36,817 nucleotides of DNA from an uncultured Lachnospiraceae bacterium. Lineage in GTDB: Bacteria > Bacillota > Clostridia > Lachnospirales > Lachnospiraceae. The notes beneath the pieces were generated by a model. The model had not been told where the DNA came from. It did not search any database and saw nothing but the letters and a program-made list of their open reading frames with translations. The position numbers were made by a program, and so were the translations under genes. The stretch covers positions 1-36,817 of the forward strand of contig CALWGV010000027.1 of assembly GCA_944380185.1 (NCBI GenBank). The letters run 5' to 3'. How positions within the stretch are numbered: the first letter of the stretch is position 1; each line of letters starts with the position of its first letter. Below, in pieces: positions 7,077 through 14,283 of the stretch.

Positions 7077-7258
7077 TTTATCATCTCCAATCCGAAAATC
7101 CGTTACAAGATAAGGTACGTTCTAATTCTTAAAGGCCTGGAAACCCTTGATTTTACTGGCTTTGTGCAAAATGTGCATTTTTCATGGGACATTTTGAAAA
7201 TCAATTTCTTTATGTTTTTTACATACGTTTTACACATTTTGCATATCCTCCTATTTTC
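7077..7258. other. AT-rich gap after the helicase gene with iteron-like repeats (candidate origin)
   Basis: This 182-bp gap separates the helicase stop from the HNH start. It holds TGCAAAATGTGCA (7165-7177, plus strand), the near-identical TGCAAAATGTGTA (7243-7231, minus strand) and a shorter CAAAATGT (7196-7189, minus strand), with an AT-rich stretch between them. Satellites and some phages place the replication origin beside the rep/helicase gene, so an origin is a reasonable guess. No experiment or homology supports it here. Confidence 0.4.
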
Positions 7259-8710
7259 TTAGTTAAAAGGCAGGGTTTCTCCTGGCTCACAGCTAATAAA
7301 ATCTGTTTCTATCGTATATCCCTTTACGATGTTTTTAACGGTTTTTCCATCTACGGTTCCTGAGGATGCAAAAAGATTTTTTGTCTTTAATTCAGCAAAA
7401 AAATTTGACTTATTTTCCGTACCAAATCCGTTTTCATCACACCATTTGGAATAGGCTTCATAAACATCCTTTGCCTTGCAATTATCTCCTGATTTAGTCA
7501 GACACTCTGAAATAAAATTGCCTATCTTATCACTGTCAGCCCGATAACTCTCAGTTGCTTTTCGAATTGCCTGCGGTGCCTCAAGCCCCTGTTGTCTGTA
7601 CATATACAATCCCTGTATACACCAATTCAAAATTCCGGACAGTTCTTTTTCTGTACGTAATTTATTCTTTAGCTGTTTGTCCTGCTCTTCTGGCTCGAAA
7701 TGTCTATCGAAACTGATTACATTAATCCTCCCAGATGAAAACACTGTATCATCTGTTATTGTTGGTAAATAATTTGTGTTCATCACCAGCTTAAATTTGG
7801 GAATAAACGTAAATTCTCGTTGATGTAAATGTCTGGCTGTTATGCTATCCCGACCCAATAAAGATTTTAGCAATGCCGTATCAAACAACATCCGCTTCGG
7901 CGGCTCAGAAGCATTTACAAACCGACATCCTGCCAGTCTTGCAATATCGCCCGAAGCCTGCCTGCTATCCAAGTTTTGCTTAATAGCCAAAGACTCTGGT
8001 CGCATGCTTACCGCATAATCTCCCAGTAGATATATAAGTGTTTCGACAAACGTACTTTTTCCGTTCCGCGTTGTGCTCCCATAAAGTATGAAGCATGTTT
8101 CCTGCTCTGTGTTGCCTGTTAGCGATAAGCCGGCAACCTTTTGCAAATACTGGATTTTATCTTTGTCTCCCTGCATTATTTCATCCAAAAATTTTATCCA
8201 TGTTGGACAACTGGCAGATGGATCATACTTTACATTACAGATTTTAGATAACAGCATGTCCGGGCTATGCTCCCTGAATTTAGGCTCCGTCTGTGTTAAA
8301 TCCAGTGTTCCATTCTGCACGTTTAAAATGTAATCATTTTGGTCTAAGTCCTCATTACTGAAATAATATATATCACGGCTGTCTTGAAGCATATTATTGC
8401 GATTACGGATATTGCATAACGGTGTTACTGCTTTCAAGTATTTCCCGTCCGTGTCCACTCCCACAGCATATTTTATTAGTGCATCCGACAATTGTTTTGC
8501 AGAACCTCTGGCAGCTAGACCCTCCGTGTCATCCACCCATCGTTTCCCATCATATAACATGAAGTCTTTTCTGGATGAATTATATCGGTGCTTATCTTTA
8601 AATACCTCTGCAAATAAACGTCCAAAGCCTTTGTCTGTCGCCTCGTACCGTTCCGCATGCAGTTTCTTTAATGTCAGCTCCAGACCGGTGATTTTGTACT
8701 GTTTAGACAT
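7259..8710 (-). CDS. D5-type phage/plasmid replicative helicase (primase C-terminal/NTPase)
   Basis: A 483-residue SF3-like helicase of the poxvirus D5/phage NTPase group. Residues about 80-200 form the D5_N-type region (YILNVQNGTLDL, then KFLDEIMQGDKDKIQYLQKV), followed by Walker A at 211-220 (GSTTRNGKST), a Walker B/C region (FKLVMNTNYLPTITDDT) and an arginine in GRINVISFDRHF. A C-terminal winged-helix-like region follows. It would unwind DNA at the element's own origin, with the adjacent primase priming. The ATG at 8710 is chosen over an in-frame TTG at 8722. The gene overlaps or abuts the primase stop (8715), so the two are coupled. Confidence 0.88.
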   Translation of the reverse strand: MSKQYKITGLELTLKKLHAERYEATDKGFGRLFAEVFKDKHRYNSSRKDFMLYDGKRWVDDTEGLAARGSAKQLSDALIKYAVGVDTDGKYLKAVTPLCNIRNRNNMLQDSRDIYYFSNEDLDQNDYILNVQNGTLDLTQTEPKFREHSPDMLLSKICNVKYDPSASCPTWIKFLDEIMQGDKDKIQYLQKVAGLSLTGNTEQETCFILYGSTTRNGKSTFVETLIYLLGDYAVSMRPESLAIKQNLDSRQASGDIARLAGCRFVNASEPPKRMLFDTALLKSLLGRDSITARHLHQREFTFIPKFKLVMNTNYLPTITDDTVFSSGRINVISFDRHFEPEEQDKQLKNKLRTEKELSGILNWCIQGLYMYRQQGLEAPQAIRKATESYRADSDKIGNFISECLTKSGDNCKAKDVYEAYSKWCDENGFGTENKSNFFAELKTKNLFASSGTVDGKTVKNIVKGYTIETDFISCEPGETLPFN

Positions 8711-8714
8711 GTCG

Positions 8715-9578
8715 TTATCCAATTCTAAAGGTGTAGCTTTTGATGCCGTAGTACTTATCTGTTGCGGCTGGATTTTCAGCTATAAGTCTTTGTAAATCCT
8801 CTTTGGTATGATTGCTCATATAATCGGAAATATCGCCTTTTTCTGGCACATCTGGGGGTATAACGACTTTTGCCCTTCCAACCATATTTATTAATCCAGC
8901 AATCCTGTCAGCATCAGCACGTCCTGGCGGATCATTGTCTCCAAACACAATTACATTTGCATCTTCTAAATAAGGGATTAGTGCCTGTTTAAATGTTCTG
9001 ACCGCCCCACAACTAAAAGCGACATAGCCATACTTCCATAAAGTGAGAGTGTCTTTCTCGCCCCCTGTGTAACAAATCAGAGTTCCTTGTTTGATTGCCT
9101 GCTGAAGTTGTTCGATGTGTCCGCTACAAAAAACCGATAGAGAAATATCTATTCCCTCCAATCCATCAATCCACACATTGTCGTTATAATGGCCTTGTGG
9201 AAACTGTTTTTTGCCGTCTCGGTCTACAATTCTAAATTTAGTGCTGACATATTCTCCTGTGCTGATATTATGAAAGTCATAGCGTGCTTGCGAATATTTT
9301 TCTAGCCAATATTGTTTTTTAGAAACCCGCTTCGCAGTTTGTTGCAAAGATTGATAGTCTGTCCATAGTCCGGCGTCCTTCTTACACCTATGATATATAC
9401 TTCCGCAGACCTGACAATAATGGAGGACTTTATCGTTCCCTAATGTTAGGAATGCACTTTCCGTTTTGTCATCATGATACAGACAACAATACCGAATACC
9501 GTTTTTATATGGAACAACTTTTTTACTTCTTGAGCGAATAAATCTTTCTGTTTCTCGGTATTCTTCCTGCGGAGTCAT
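8715..9578 (-). CDS. DNA primase with zinc finger and TOPRIM domain
   Basis: A 287-residue primase. The N-terminal part has a CHC2-like zinc finger (CCLYHDDKTE, then YCQVCGSIYH). The C-terminal half is a TOPRIM domain, with its conserved Glu in CYTGGEKDTLTLWKYGY and the metal-binding DxD region in VIVFGDNDPPGRADADRIA, and KGDISDYM further on. It would lay RNA primers for replication of the element together with the D5 helicase downstream. The ATG at 9578 overlaps the upstream stop by four bases and has AGGGGG before it. A separate primase plus D5 helicase pair is common to both prophages and satellites of Firmicutes. Confidence 0.88.
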   Translation of the reverse strand: MTPQEEYRETERFIRSRSKKVVPYKNGIRYCCLYHDDKTESAFLTLGNDKVLHYCQVCGSIYHRCKKDAGLWTDYQSLQQTAKRVSKKQYWLEKYSQARYDFHNISTGEYVSTKFRIVDRDGKKQFPQGHYNDNVWIDGLEGIDISLSVFCSGHIEQLQQAIKQGTLICYTGGEKDTLTLWKYGYVAFSCGAVRTFKQALIPYLEDANVIVFGDNDPPGRADADRIAGLINMVGRAKVVIPPDVPEKGDISDYMSNHTKEDLQRLIAENPAATDKYYGIKSYTFRIG

Positions 9579-9772
9579 TGTCCGTCCCCCTGTCCTTCAA
9601 GCAAGCTTCTAATATAATCGGCCGCATCGTCCAACTTCTGCATTTGTTCTTCAGCATAACTGTAAAAATCCAGGTCGAAACTGAAATCTCGTTGCATGGC
9701 CTCATATTGTCTGTAACGGTGCATGAGGATTTCCTGCTCCTGTTCAAGCGCTGTCCGTTTTATCTCAATCAT
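9575..9772 (-). CDS. Small helical phage protein of unknown function
   Basis: A 65-residue acidic protein, predicted as helical hairpin (ALEQEQEILMHRYRQYEAMQ, then YAEEQMQKLDDAADYIRSLL). It lies between the HTH protein and the primase in the early operon and overlaps the primase start by four bases. No family recognised. Confidence 0.6.
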   Translation of the reverse strand: MIEIKRTALEQEQEILMHRYRQYEAMQRDFSFDLDFYSYAEEQMQKLDDAADYIRSLLEGQGDGQ

Positions 9773-9804
9773 TACTACCCTCGCCCATCCCGTTTTGAAA
9801 GCCT

Positions 9805-10002
9805 TTACTCTGATACAAGATCAAGAAATTTCTTGATTTTTTCTACATTCCACAACACTCTCCTGCCAACCTGAATCCTAGCCTCTGCCTGCGTCCCTAT
9901 CTCAATGGCAGTCACCCGACCGCATTGTAATATTTTTTGCAGATTTTCAGTATTAACCAATAGATTCTGATCCGTAAATCTAGTCTTCGTAGCAAAATTC
10001 AT
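9805..10002 (-). CDS. Excisionase-like small HTH protein
   Basis: A 65-residue protein with a MerR/Xis-type winged helix: LLVNTENLQKILQCGRVTAI, then the wing and tail RIQVGRRVLWNVEKIKKFLD. Such proteins serve as excisionases or early regulators in integrative elements of Firmicutes. It is the first gene of the leftward operon, divergent from the repressor, which is the normal place for xis or a Cro-like switch. No integrase lies in the window, so an excision role cannot be confirmed. The ATG at 10002 has AGGAG eight bases upstream. Confidence 0.7.
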   Translation of the reverse strand: MNFATKTRFTDQNLLVNTENLQKILQCGRVTAIEIGTQAEARIQVGRRVLWNVEKIKKFLDLVSE

Positions 10003-10055
10003 CAAATAATCTCCTTCCCTTTTTTAATGCTTCGTCAAGCGCATTACGTATTGTC

Positions 10056-10084
10056 TTGCATCCGCTTATATGATATGTTATAAT
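10056..10084 (+). promoter_or_regulatory. Promoter of the phage repressor gene
   Basis: TTGCAT (10056-10061), a 17-base spacer and a perfect TATAAT (10079-10084), also preceded by TGT as an extended -10. The predicted start is near 10091, leaving a leader of about 42 bases. No equally clear leftward promoter was found in the same 130-bp control region. Confidence 0.7.
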
Positions 10085-10087
10085 GGG

Positions 10088-10107
10088 ACGAACAACAACG
10101 GTCAAAT
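10088..10107. repeat. Candidate operator, copy 1 of a 20-bp direct repeat
   Basis: This 20-mer beginning ACGAACAA and ending GGTCAAAT covers the predicted repressor transcription start. It matches 10141-10160 at 17 of 20 positions. The copies start 53 bp apart, about five helical turns, which would place bound proteins on the same DNA face. Confidence 0.45.
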
Positions 10108-10132
10108 ATAGTAAATATGAGGTGATTTAAAA

Positions 10133-10885
10133 TTGAAAATACGAACAAATACGGTCACATCTAAAAGGGAGAATAAAAGTAAGTGCTCTGATAAATTTGC
10201 TAATATTTTTGCTGAACGTTTGCAATATGCAAGGGAAAAAAGAAATATGACCCAGGAACAGCTCGCAGAAAAATTAGGGATAACCACTAGAACTTTACAA
10301 AGCTACGAAGCTTCATATACTGTCAATAAACGTGTGCCTAATCTGGAAATAGTTTCCAAAATTTCAGATATTCTTGAATGTGATATATCTTATCTTACCG
10401 GTAGAAACAAGGAAGAAGTTTTAAAAGTGGAATGGGGTCACGCTTCAGAGATAACGGGACTGTCAGTAGACAATATTGAGCGTTTGGGAAAGTTAAAATC
10501 TGCCGAATTATACGCTTTAAATCAAATGCTTGTGTTTTTTCCGCGTTTCCTGCACTCCCTAATAGAGTCTATTTCTTTAATGCACCACAACGGCCGTATA
10601 AGCATTTTTAGTAATGATGATCATGATACATCCGAAATAGAACAACGCTTGAGCGAATACAATACAAAAAAGGTATTCCAATACGATTTACAAATCCAAA
10701 TGGCAAATATAATTGAATCAATTTTTGAAGATGAATATTTTCGAGATATAGCTATCAAAGAATTCCATGAATATATTAAACGTATAGACCAAAATTCAAA
10801 GCAATCAACTTTAGATATGGCAAAAAATGATCCAGACAAAGATCTTAGTATACAAGAAATGATTGCGGCATTACCCGATGATTAA
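10133..10885 (+). CDS. XRE-family phage repressor
   Basis: A 250-residue protein with a classic Cro/C1 helix-turn-helix in residues about 25-90 (RLQYAREKRNMTQEQLAEKL, GITTRTLQSYEA, then LEIVSKISDILECDISYLTG). The C-terminal part is helical, polar and unlike a LexA/S24 peptidase, so release would not be by self-cleavage; PICI-type master repressors are instead released by helper-phage proteins. It is divergent from the early operon, the usual place for the lysogeny switch. The start is TTG at 10133 with GAGGTGA eight bases upstream. It is the only plus-strand gene of the element proper. Confidence 0.85.
   Translation: MKIRTNTVTSKRENKSKCSDKFANIFAERLQYAREKRNMTQEQLAEKLGITTRTLQSYEASYTVNKRVPNLEIVSKISDILECDISYLTGRNKEEVLKVEWGHASEITGLSVDNIERLGKLKSAELYALNQMLVFFPRFLHSLIESISLMHHNGRISIFSNDDHDTSEIEQRLSEYNTKKVFQYDLQIQMANIIESIFEDEYFRDIAIKEFHEYIKRIDQNSKQSTLDMAKNDPDKDLSIQEMIAALPDD
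10141..10160. repeat. Candidate operator, copy 2 of a 20-bp direct repeat
   Basis: This second copy (ACGAACAAATACGGTCACAT) lies inside the first codons of the repressor gene. Binding there could block elongation, as in autoregulated repressors. The function is inferred from repetition and position. Confidence 0.45.
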
Positions 10886-10893
10886 TAAAACAA

Positions 10894-10928
10894 TCCCCCT
10901 CGCCCGACACACCGCCGGAAAAGGGGGA
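10894..10928. terminator. Bidirectional terminator between repressor and right toxin gene
   Basis: The stem is TCCCCCT (10894-10900) with AGGGGGA (10922-10928) around a GC-rich 21-base loop. On the minus strand it is followed by TTGTTTTATT, a good T-tract for ending the right toxin transcript. On the plus strand it is followed by CTTCTTCG and would serve the repressor less efficiently. Confidence 0.6.
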
Positions 10929-11011
10929 CTTCTTCGCATTTGCATCATCATTGCAACAAAACATTGCCTTACATGCCTGAAAGTGGCTTATTTACTAGGT
11001 TTTTGCAAGAT

Positions 11012-11164
11012 TTATATCAAGTGTTTTTTCTTGACAGACTTACCTTCGTCTTGTTTTTCAGATTGCAGCAAAGCCGCATCAGAAATTACAATAATAAGAC
11101 CGACAAGAGCGACAATGAATATTAAAAGCTGAATCAAATCAGCATATGTAACATACATTGGCAT
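11012..11164 (-). CDS. Small hydrophobic toxin-like protein, right copy with a different tail
   Basis: A 50-residue protein whose first 24 residues match the left toxin (MPMYVTYADLIQ, then the hydrophobic helix). It then diverges into a longer charged tail (DAALLQSEKQDEGKSVKKKH). The ribosome site and leader are inherited from the repeat. The length is closer to the 50-60 residues usual for TxpA or holin-like toxins. I found no plus-strand promoter or T-tailed hairpin placed to make an antisense RNA here, so it may lack a cognate antitoxin, may be silenced by the left RNA only through the shared region, or may be inactive. It lies at the right edge of the phage element. Confidence 0.62.
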   Translation of the reverse strand: MPMYVTYADLIQLLIFIVALVGLIIVISDAALLQSEKQDEGKSVKKKHLI

Positions 11165-11284
11165 CGCCCTCCTTTCCTCTTTGGTCTGGAGGGTTTGCCC
11201 CTCCGATAATGGGAGGGTAGGCCGCCTTTATGTGCTCTGGTTTTCCCGTAACATAAATATATCACATTTAACTTCAATACGCAA
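11093..11284. repeat. Right copy of the 192-bp direct repeat flanking the phage element
   Basis: It aligns without gaps to 732-923 in the same orientation. Recombination between the copies would remove about 10.4 kb including the whole replication and tail module. Confidence 0.85.
11256..11284 (-). promoter_or_regulatory. Promoter of the right toxin gene
   Basis: On the minus strand TTGCGT (11284-11279), a 17-base spacer and TATATT (11261-11256). It is the counterpart of the left toxin promoter, with a different, still weak -35. Confidence 0.5.
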
Positions 11285-11332
11285 TTGAGAGATATTATCC
11301 CATTATTGTACCAGGGGACATCTGAGGCATAC

Positions 11333-11380
11333 AAAAAAGTGCTGAGCCGTAAATTGTGATCTAGGGCACAGCACTTTTTT
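11333..11380. terminator. Bidirectional terminator after glgA
   Basis: AAAAAAGTGCTG (11333-11344) pairs with CAGCACTTTTTT (11369-11380), with a further GCC/GGC step inside. A-runs and T-runs on both sides let it work in both directions. It ends the glgA transcript and marks the border between phage element and core chromosome. Confidence 0.8.
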
Positions 11381-11444
11381 CTTTCACGCCGAAAGGCAAA
11401 TCTCATAGAGAAAAAGAATATGAAATCTTACACACCGGCGCTTT

Positions 11445-12881
11445 TTACATAATGTTGTAGAGCTCTTCATATTTCTTTGCGGAAGCCTTCCAGGAGAAGT
11501 CCTTGCGCATAGCGCGCTCCACGATCTTATTCCAGTCGCGCTCTTTGTCGTAGAAGATCTGCTCCGCATAGCGGATGGTGCCCAGCATCTCATGGGCATT
11601 GTAGTTGGCAAAAGAAAATCCCGTGCCCGTCTTCTCGTACTCATTATAGGGCTCCACCGTGTCCTTCAGGCCGCCGGTCTCACGCACAATGGGCACCGTG
11701 CCGTAGCGCAGGCTCATCAGCTGGCTCAGGCCGCAGGGCTCGAAAAGGGACGGCATCAGGAAGGCGTCGCAGGAAGCATAGATCTTATGAGACATGGCCT
11801 CATTATAGCAGATCATGGCCGAGACGGTATCCGCATACTTCCAGTCGTAGTGACGGAACATATTCTCATACTTGGCGTCGCCGGTGCCTAAAACCACCAG
11901 CTGCACGGCATCGGAACAGAGCTCATCCATGACGCACTGGATCAGATCAAAGCCCTTCTGATCCGTCAGGCGGGAGACAATGCCGATCATCATGACCTTG
12001 GGGTCATCCCTGAGGCCCAGTTCCTTCTGAAGGGCGATCTTGTTCTTTACTTTGTCGCGGCGGAAGGTATCCACCGTGTAGCGGCGTTCGATCAGCTTAT
12101 CTGTGGCCGGATTGTACACATCGTAATCGATGCCGTTGACGATGCCCCACAGCTGACCGGAGCGGGCCCGCATCAGCCCGTCCAGGTTCTCGCCGTAGAA
12201 AGGAGTCTGAATCTCTCTGGCGTAAGTCTCGCTGACCGTCGTCACATAGTCCGCATAGACGATGCCGCCCTTGAGCATATTGCCGTTTTTGTAGTGCTCC
12301 AGCTTGTCCGGCGTGAAGTAATAATCGCTGAGCTCCGAGAGCCTCTGGATCGTCTTCACATCCCAGACGCCCTGGAATTTCAGATTGTGTATGGTCATGA
12401 CCGTCTTGATCCCGCGGTAAAACTCGCCGCCGGCAAATTTATCCTTCAAATGCACCGGGATCAGACCGGTCTGCCAGTCATGGCAATGGATAATGTCGGG
12501 ACGGAAATCCACCACCGGCAAAATCGACAGGGCTGCCTTGCAGAAGAAGGCAAACTTCTCCAGATCATAGAACATATCGGTATAGGGGCCGGGACCGGAG
12601 AAATACTCCTCGTTGTCAACAAAATAATAGTGAATGCCGTCATAGTCCATTTCCATGATGCCCACATAGCGGTCTCTCCCGTTGTAGTTCATATAGAAAT
12701 GAGTCCGGTACTGCATCTGGCTGCGGTAGGTCTCCGGAATGCAGGTATAATCCGGAATAATGACGCGCACGTCGAATTTTTCCTTGTCAAAATACTTGGG
12801 CAGCGAACCAACCACGTCCGCCAGCCCCCCGGTTTTTACAAAGGGGACACATTCTGACGCGATAAAACAAACTTTTTTCAT
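11445..12881 (-). CDS. glgA: Glycogen synthase (ADP-glucose glucosyltransferase)
   Basis: A 478-residue GT5 glycogen/starch synthase. The N-terminal Rossmann domain carries the ADP-glucose binding KTGGL motif at residues 16-20 in FVKTGGLADVVGSLPKYF. HCHDWQTGLIP follows, and the C-terminal domain has MIGIVSRLTDQKGFDLI and the conserved glutamate region PSLFEPCGLSQL, then VRETGGLKDTV. It adds glucose from ADP-glucose to growing alpha-1,4 chains in the cytoplasm. The ATG at 12881 has GGAGG eight bases upstream; a longer frame start lies inside the leader hairpin. No glgC, glgB or glgP is nearby, so this copy is a lone gene. It has its own promoter and terminator. Confidence 0.95.
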   Translation of the reverse strand: MKKVCFIASECVPFVKTGGLADVVGSLPKYFDKEKFDVRVIIPDYTCIPETYRSQMQYRTHFYMNYNGRDRYVGIMEMDYDGIHYYFVDNEEYFSGPGPYTDMFYDLEKFAFFCKAALSILPVVDFRPDIIHCHDWQTGLIPVHLKDKFAGGEFYRGIKTVMTIHNLKFQGVWDVKTIQRLSELSDYYFTPDKLEHYKNGNMLKGGIVYADYVTTVSETYAREIQTPFYGENLDGLMRARSGQLWGIVNGIDYDVYNPATDKLIERRYTVDTFRRDKVKNKIALQKELGLRDDPKVMMIGIVSRLTDQKGFDLIQCVMDELCSDAVQLVVLGTGDAKYENMFRHYDWKYADTVSAMICYNEAMSHKIYASCDAFLMPSLFEPCGLSQLMSLRYGTVPIVRETGGLKDTVEPYNEYEKTGTGFSFANYNAHEMLGTIRYAEQIFYDKERDWNKIVERAMRKDFSWKASAKKYEELYNIM

Positions 12882-12909
12882 GAGTGCTTCCTCCCATTGG
12901 TAATATATC

Positions 12910-12935
12910 GTGGCTGCATGCTTAACTGCAGCCAC
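12910..12935 (-). promoter_or_regulatory. Perfect hairpin at the start of the glgA leader
   Basis: GTGGCTGCA (12910-12918) and TGCAGCCAC (12927-12935) form a perfect 9-bp stem with an eight-base loop, starting roughly nine bases into the predicted glgA transcript. There is no T-tract on the minus strand, so it may protect the mRNA 5' end or serve as a poor terminator for spo0A. Confidence 0.5.
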
Positions 12936-12950
12936 TATAAACCTGACTAT

Positions 12951-12979
12951 AGTATACAGGATATTGGGGCAGGTGAAAA
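12951..12979 (-). promoter_or_regulatory. glgA promoter
   Basis: On the minus strand TTTTCA (12979-12974), a 17-base spacer and TATACT (12956-12951) lie just after the spo0A stop codon, with a predicted start near 12944. It separates glgA expression from spo0A. Confidence 0.55.
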
Positions 12980-12986
12980 GACTTTT

Positions 12987-13850
12987 TTAGCGATTTTTCC
13001 TATTTTCCAGTCTAATTTTGTCAGCAATCAGGGCGATAAACTCCGAATTGGTAGGTTTTCCCTTCCCCGTATTGACCGTATAGCCGAAAAGCTCCTCGAT
13101 GGTCTCCAGTCTTCCTCTGGTCCAGGCCACTTCAATGGCGTGGCGGATCGCGCGCTCCACACGGCTGGCCGTAGTCTGGTATTTCTTCGCTATGCTGGGA
13201 TAGAGAATTTTCGTCACGGAATTTAAAAGGCCCACGTCCCGCACCGACATGCAGATGGCTTCCCTCAGGTATTGGTATCCTTTAATGTGCGCCGGCACAC
13301 CCACCTCATGAATCAATTCCGTCACGATCTGCTCCAGCTCCTCCTCCGGCAGTTTATCCGCCCGCCAGGGCTCTCCTCTGTGTCTGTAACAATCCGTCTT
13401 TTCCGCAAATGTCTCCTCCTGCGTCCGGATCACCCTCTCATTGCGTCTTGCCATCAGGTTTCTCTCGCTGGGAATACTTCTGAGGGACCGAATGCGTTCC
13501 GTCAGATTATCCTGATCAAAAGGCTTGAGCATATAGTAGACGGCCCCCAGCCGAAAGGCGCTCTCCGTAATGCGTGATTCGCCAATGGAAGAGATCACAA
13601 TAAAATCAGGACATTTGCCGATCTCGGGATCCTTATGTATTTTATCCATCAAGGACAAGCCGTCCAGTTTTGGCAGGATCAGGTCCAAGATGACAATATC
13701 CGGCCTTTTCTCCTTCACAATCTGATAGAGGGTCTTCCCATCCGATGCCTTTCCGACAATCTCAAATTCCCCTTCCTGTCTCAGCCCTTCATCAATCATA
13801 TTCAATGTTTCTTCGTTGTCCTCAGCAATCGCCACATTCCACTTTGGCAT
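12987..13850 (-). CDS. spo0A: Sporulation master response regulator Spo0A
   Basis: A 287-residue protein. The receiver domain (residues 1-120) has the acidic pair in AIAEDNEE, phosphoacceptor Asp56 in [14 protein letters not shown] and Lys109 in YYMLKPFD. After a charged linker the Spo0A-specific DNA-binding domain follows, with the recognition region [20 protein letters not shown] and the ending [20 protein letters not shown]. When phosphorylated it binds TGTCGAA boxes and starts sporulation. I use the ATG at 13850, which fits the family N-terminus and follows GGGGAGG. An in-frame ATG at 13889, also with a purine-rich site, would add 13 residues. Exact and near 0A boxes lie upstream, suggesting autoregulation. 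Confidence 0.95.
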   Translation of the reverse strand: MPKWNVAIAEDNEETLNMIDEGLRQEGEFEIVGKASDGKTLYQIVKEKRPDIVILDLILPKLDGLSLMDKIHKDPEIGKCPDFIVISSIGESRITESAFRLGAVYYMLKPFDQDNLTERIRSLRSIPSERNLMARRNERVIRTQEETFAEKTDCYRHRGEPWRADKLPEEELEQIVTELIHEVGVPAHIKGYQYLREAICMSVRDVGLLNSVTKILYPSIAKKYQTTASRVERAIRHAIEVAWTRGRLETIEELFGYTVNTGKGKPTNSEFIALIADKIRLENRKNR

Positions 13851-13976
13851 GAGCCTCCCCGCATGACCTGTCACCGGCTCGACAGTCATGTCTCCCCTTT
13901 CTGTCCGATTTACCTCTCTTTCTCCAAAACCCGGGCGAATTCGTCCCGGCTGCCGGTTTTATGAGCTGCAAAAAAG

Positions 13977-14004
13977 ATTATAGCAAATCGATGTCAAATT
14001 CCAA
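13977..14004 (-). promoter_or_regulatory. Candidate spo0A promoter
   Basis: On the minus strand a perfect TATAAT (13982-13977) is preceded by a 16-base spacer and TTGGAA (14004-13999). The predicted start near 13970 leaves a leader of about 120 bases, which contains a GC-rich hairpin (about 13930-13951). I did not find a convincing sigma-H match. Confidence 0.45.
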
Positions 14005-14064
14005 GAATATCCTATCGCATTTGTCTTCCTTTTTTCTTGATGCTTTCCCCTATAACAGATGAAT

Positions 14065-14071
14065 TTCGACA
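14065..14071 (-). promoter_or_regulatory. 0A box upstream of spo0A
   Basis: TTCGACA on the plus strand reads TGTCGAA on the minus strand, an exact match to the Spo0A-binding core. It lies about 95 bases upstream of the predicted spo0A start, a position suited to autoregulation. Confidence 0.5.
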
Positions 14072-14119
14072 TTTTTTTAATTTTTCTGCCGCCTCCGTCT
14101 TCCGAATTCACACCTTTTT

Positions 14120-14126
14120 TGTCGAA
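14120..14126 (+). promoter_or_regulatory. Second 0A box in the spo0A-spoIVB gap
   Basis: An exact TGTCGAA on the plus strand. With the box at 14065 it gives two exact cores, in opposite orientation, within 62 bases of the 433-bp gap between the divergent genes. I see no gene in this gap. Confidence 0.45.
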
Positions 14127-14242
14127 GCGAAGAGAATGGATTTGTCTGCTTATGCCCCTGGACACCTCCAGAATTCTCCATATGCTGGCGTCTTTTTTCC
14201 ATATCGAACAAAAAATCTATGTGTGATTTCGGATAATCTTCA

Positions 14243-14249
14243 CATACTA
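14243..14249 (+). promoter_or_regulatory. Sigma-F/G-like -10 element for spoIVB
   Basis: CATACTA matches the forespore sigma-factor -10 and lies 25 bases before the GGAGG ribosome site of spoIVB. The upstream -35 (around GTGTGA) is weak. Forespore expression is known for Bacillus spoIVB. Confidence 0.4.
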
Positions 14250-14283
14250 ACAGGGAAAATCACTGTAGATGCGGAGGTCTTTT

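Noticed and set aside
10003-10055. Leftward phage promoter with TTGACG as -35
   Set aside because: TTGACG is present on the minus strand near 10038, but no acceptable -10 lies 16-18 bases downstream.
11281-11445. tRNA gene or tRNA-type attachment site at the phage border
   Set aside because: No cloverleaf or tRNA 3' end is visible; the border holds only the glgA terminator and the toxin repeat.
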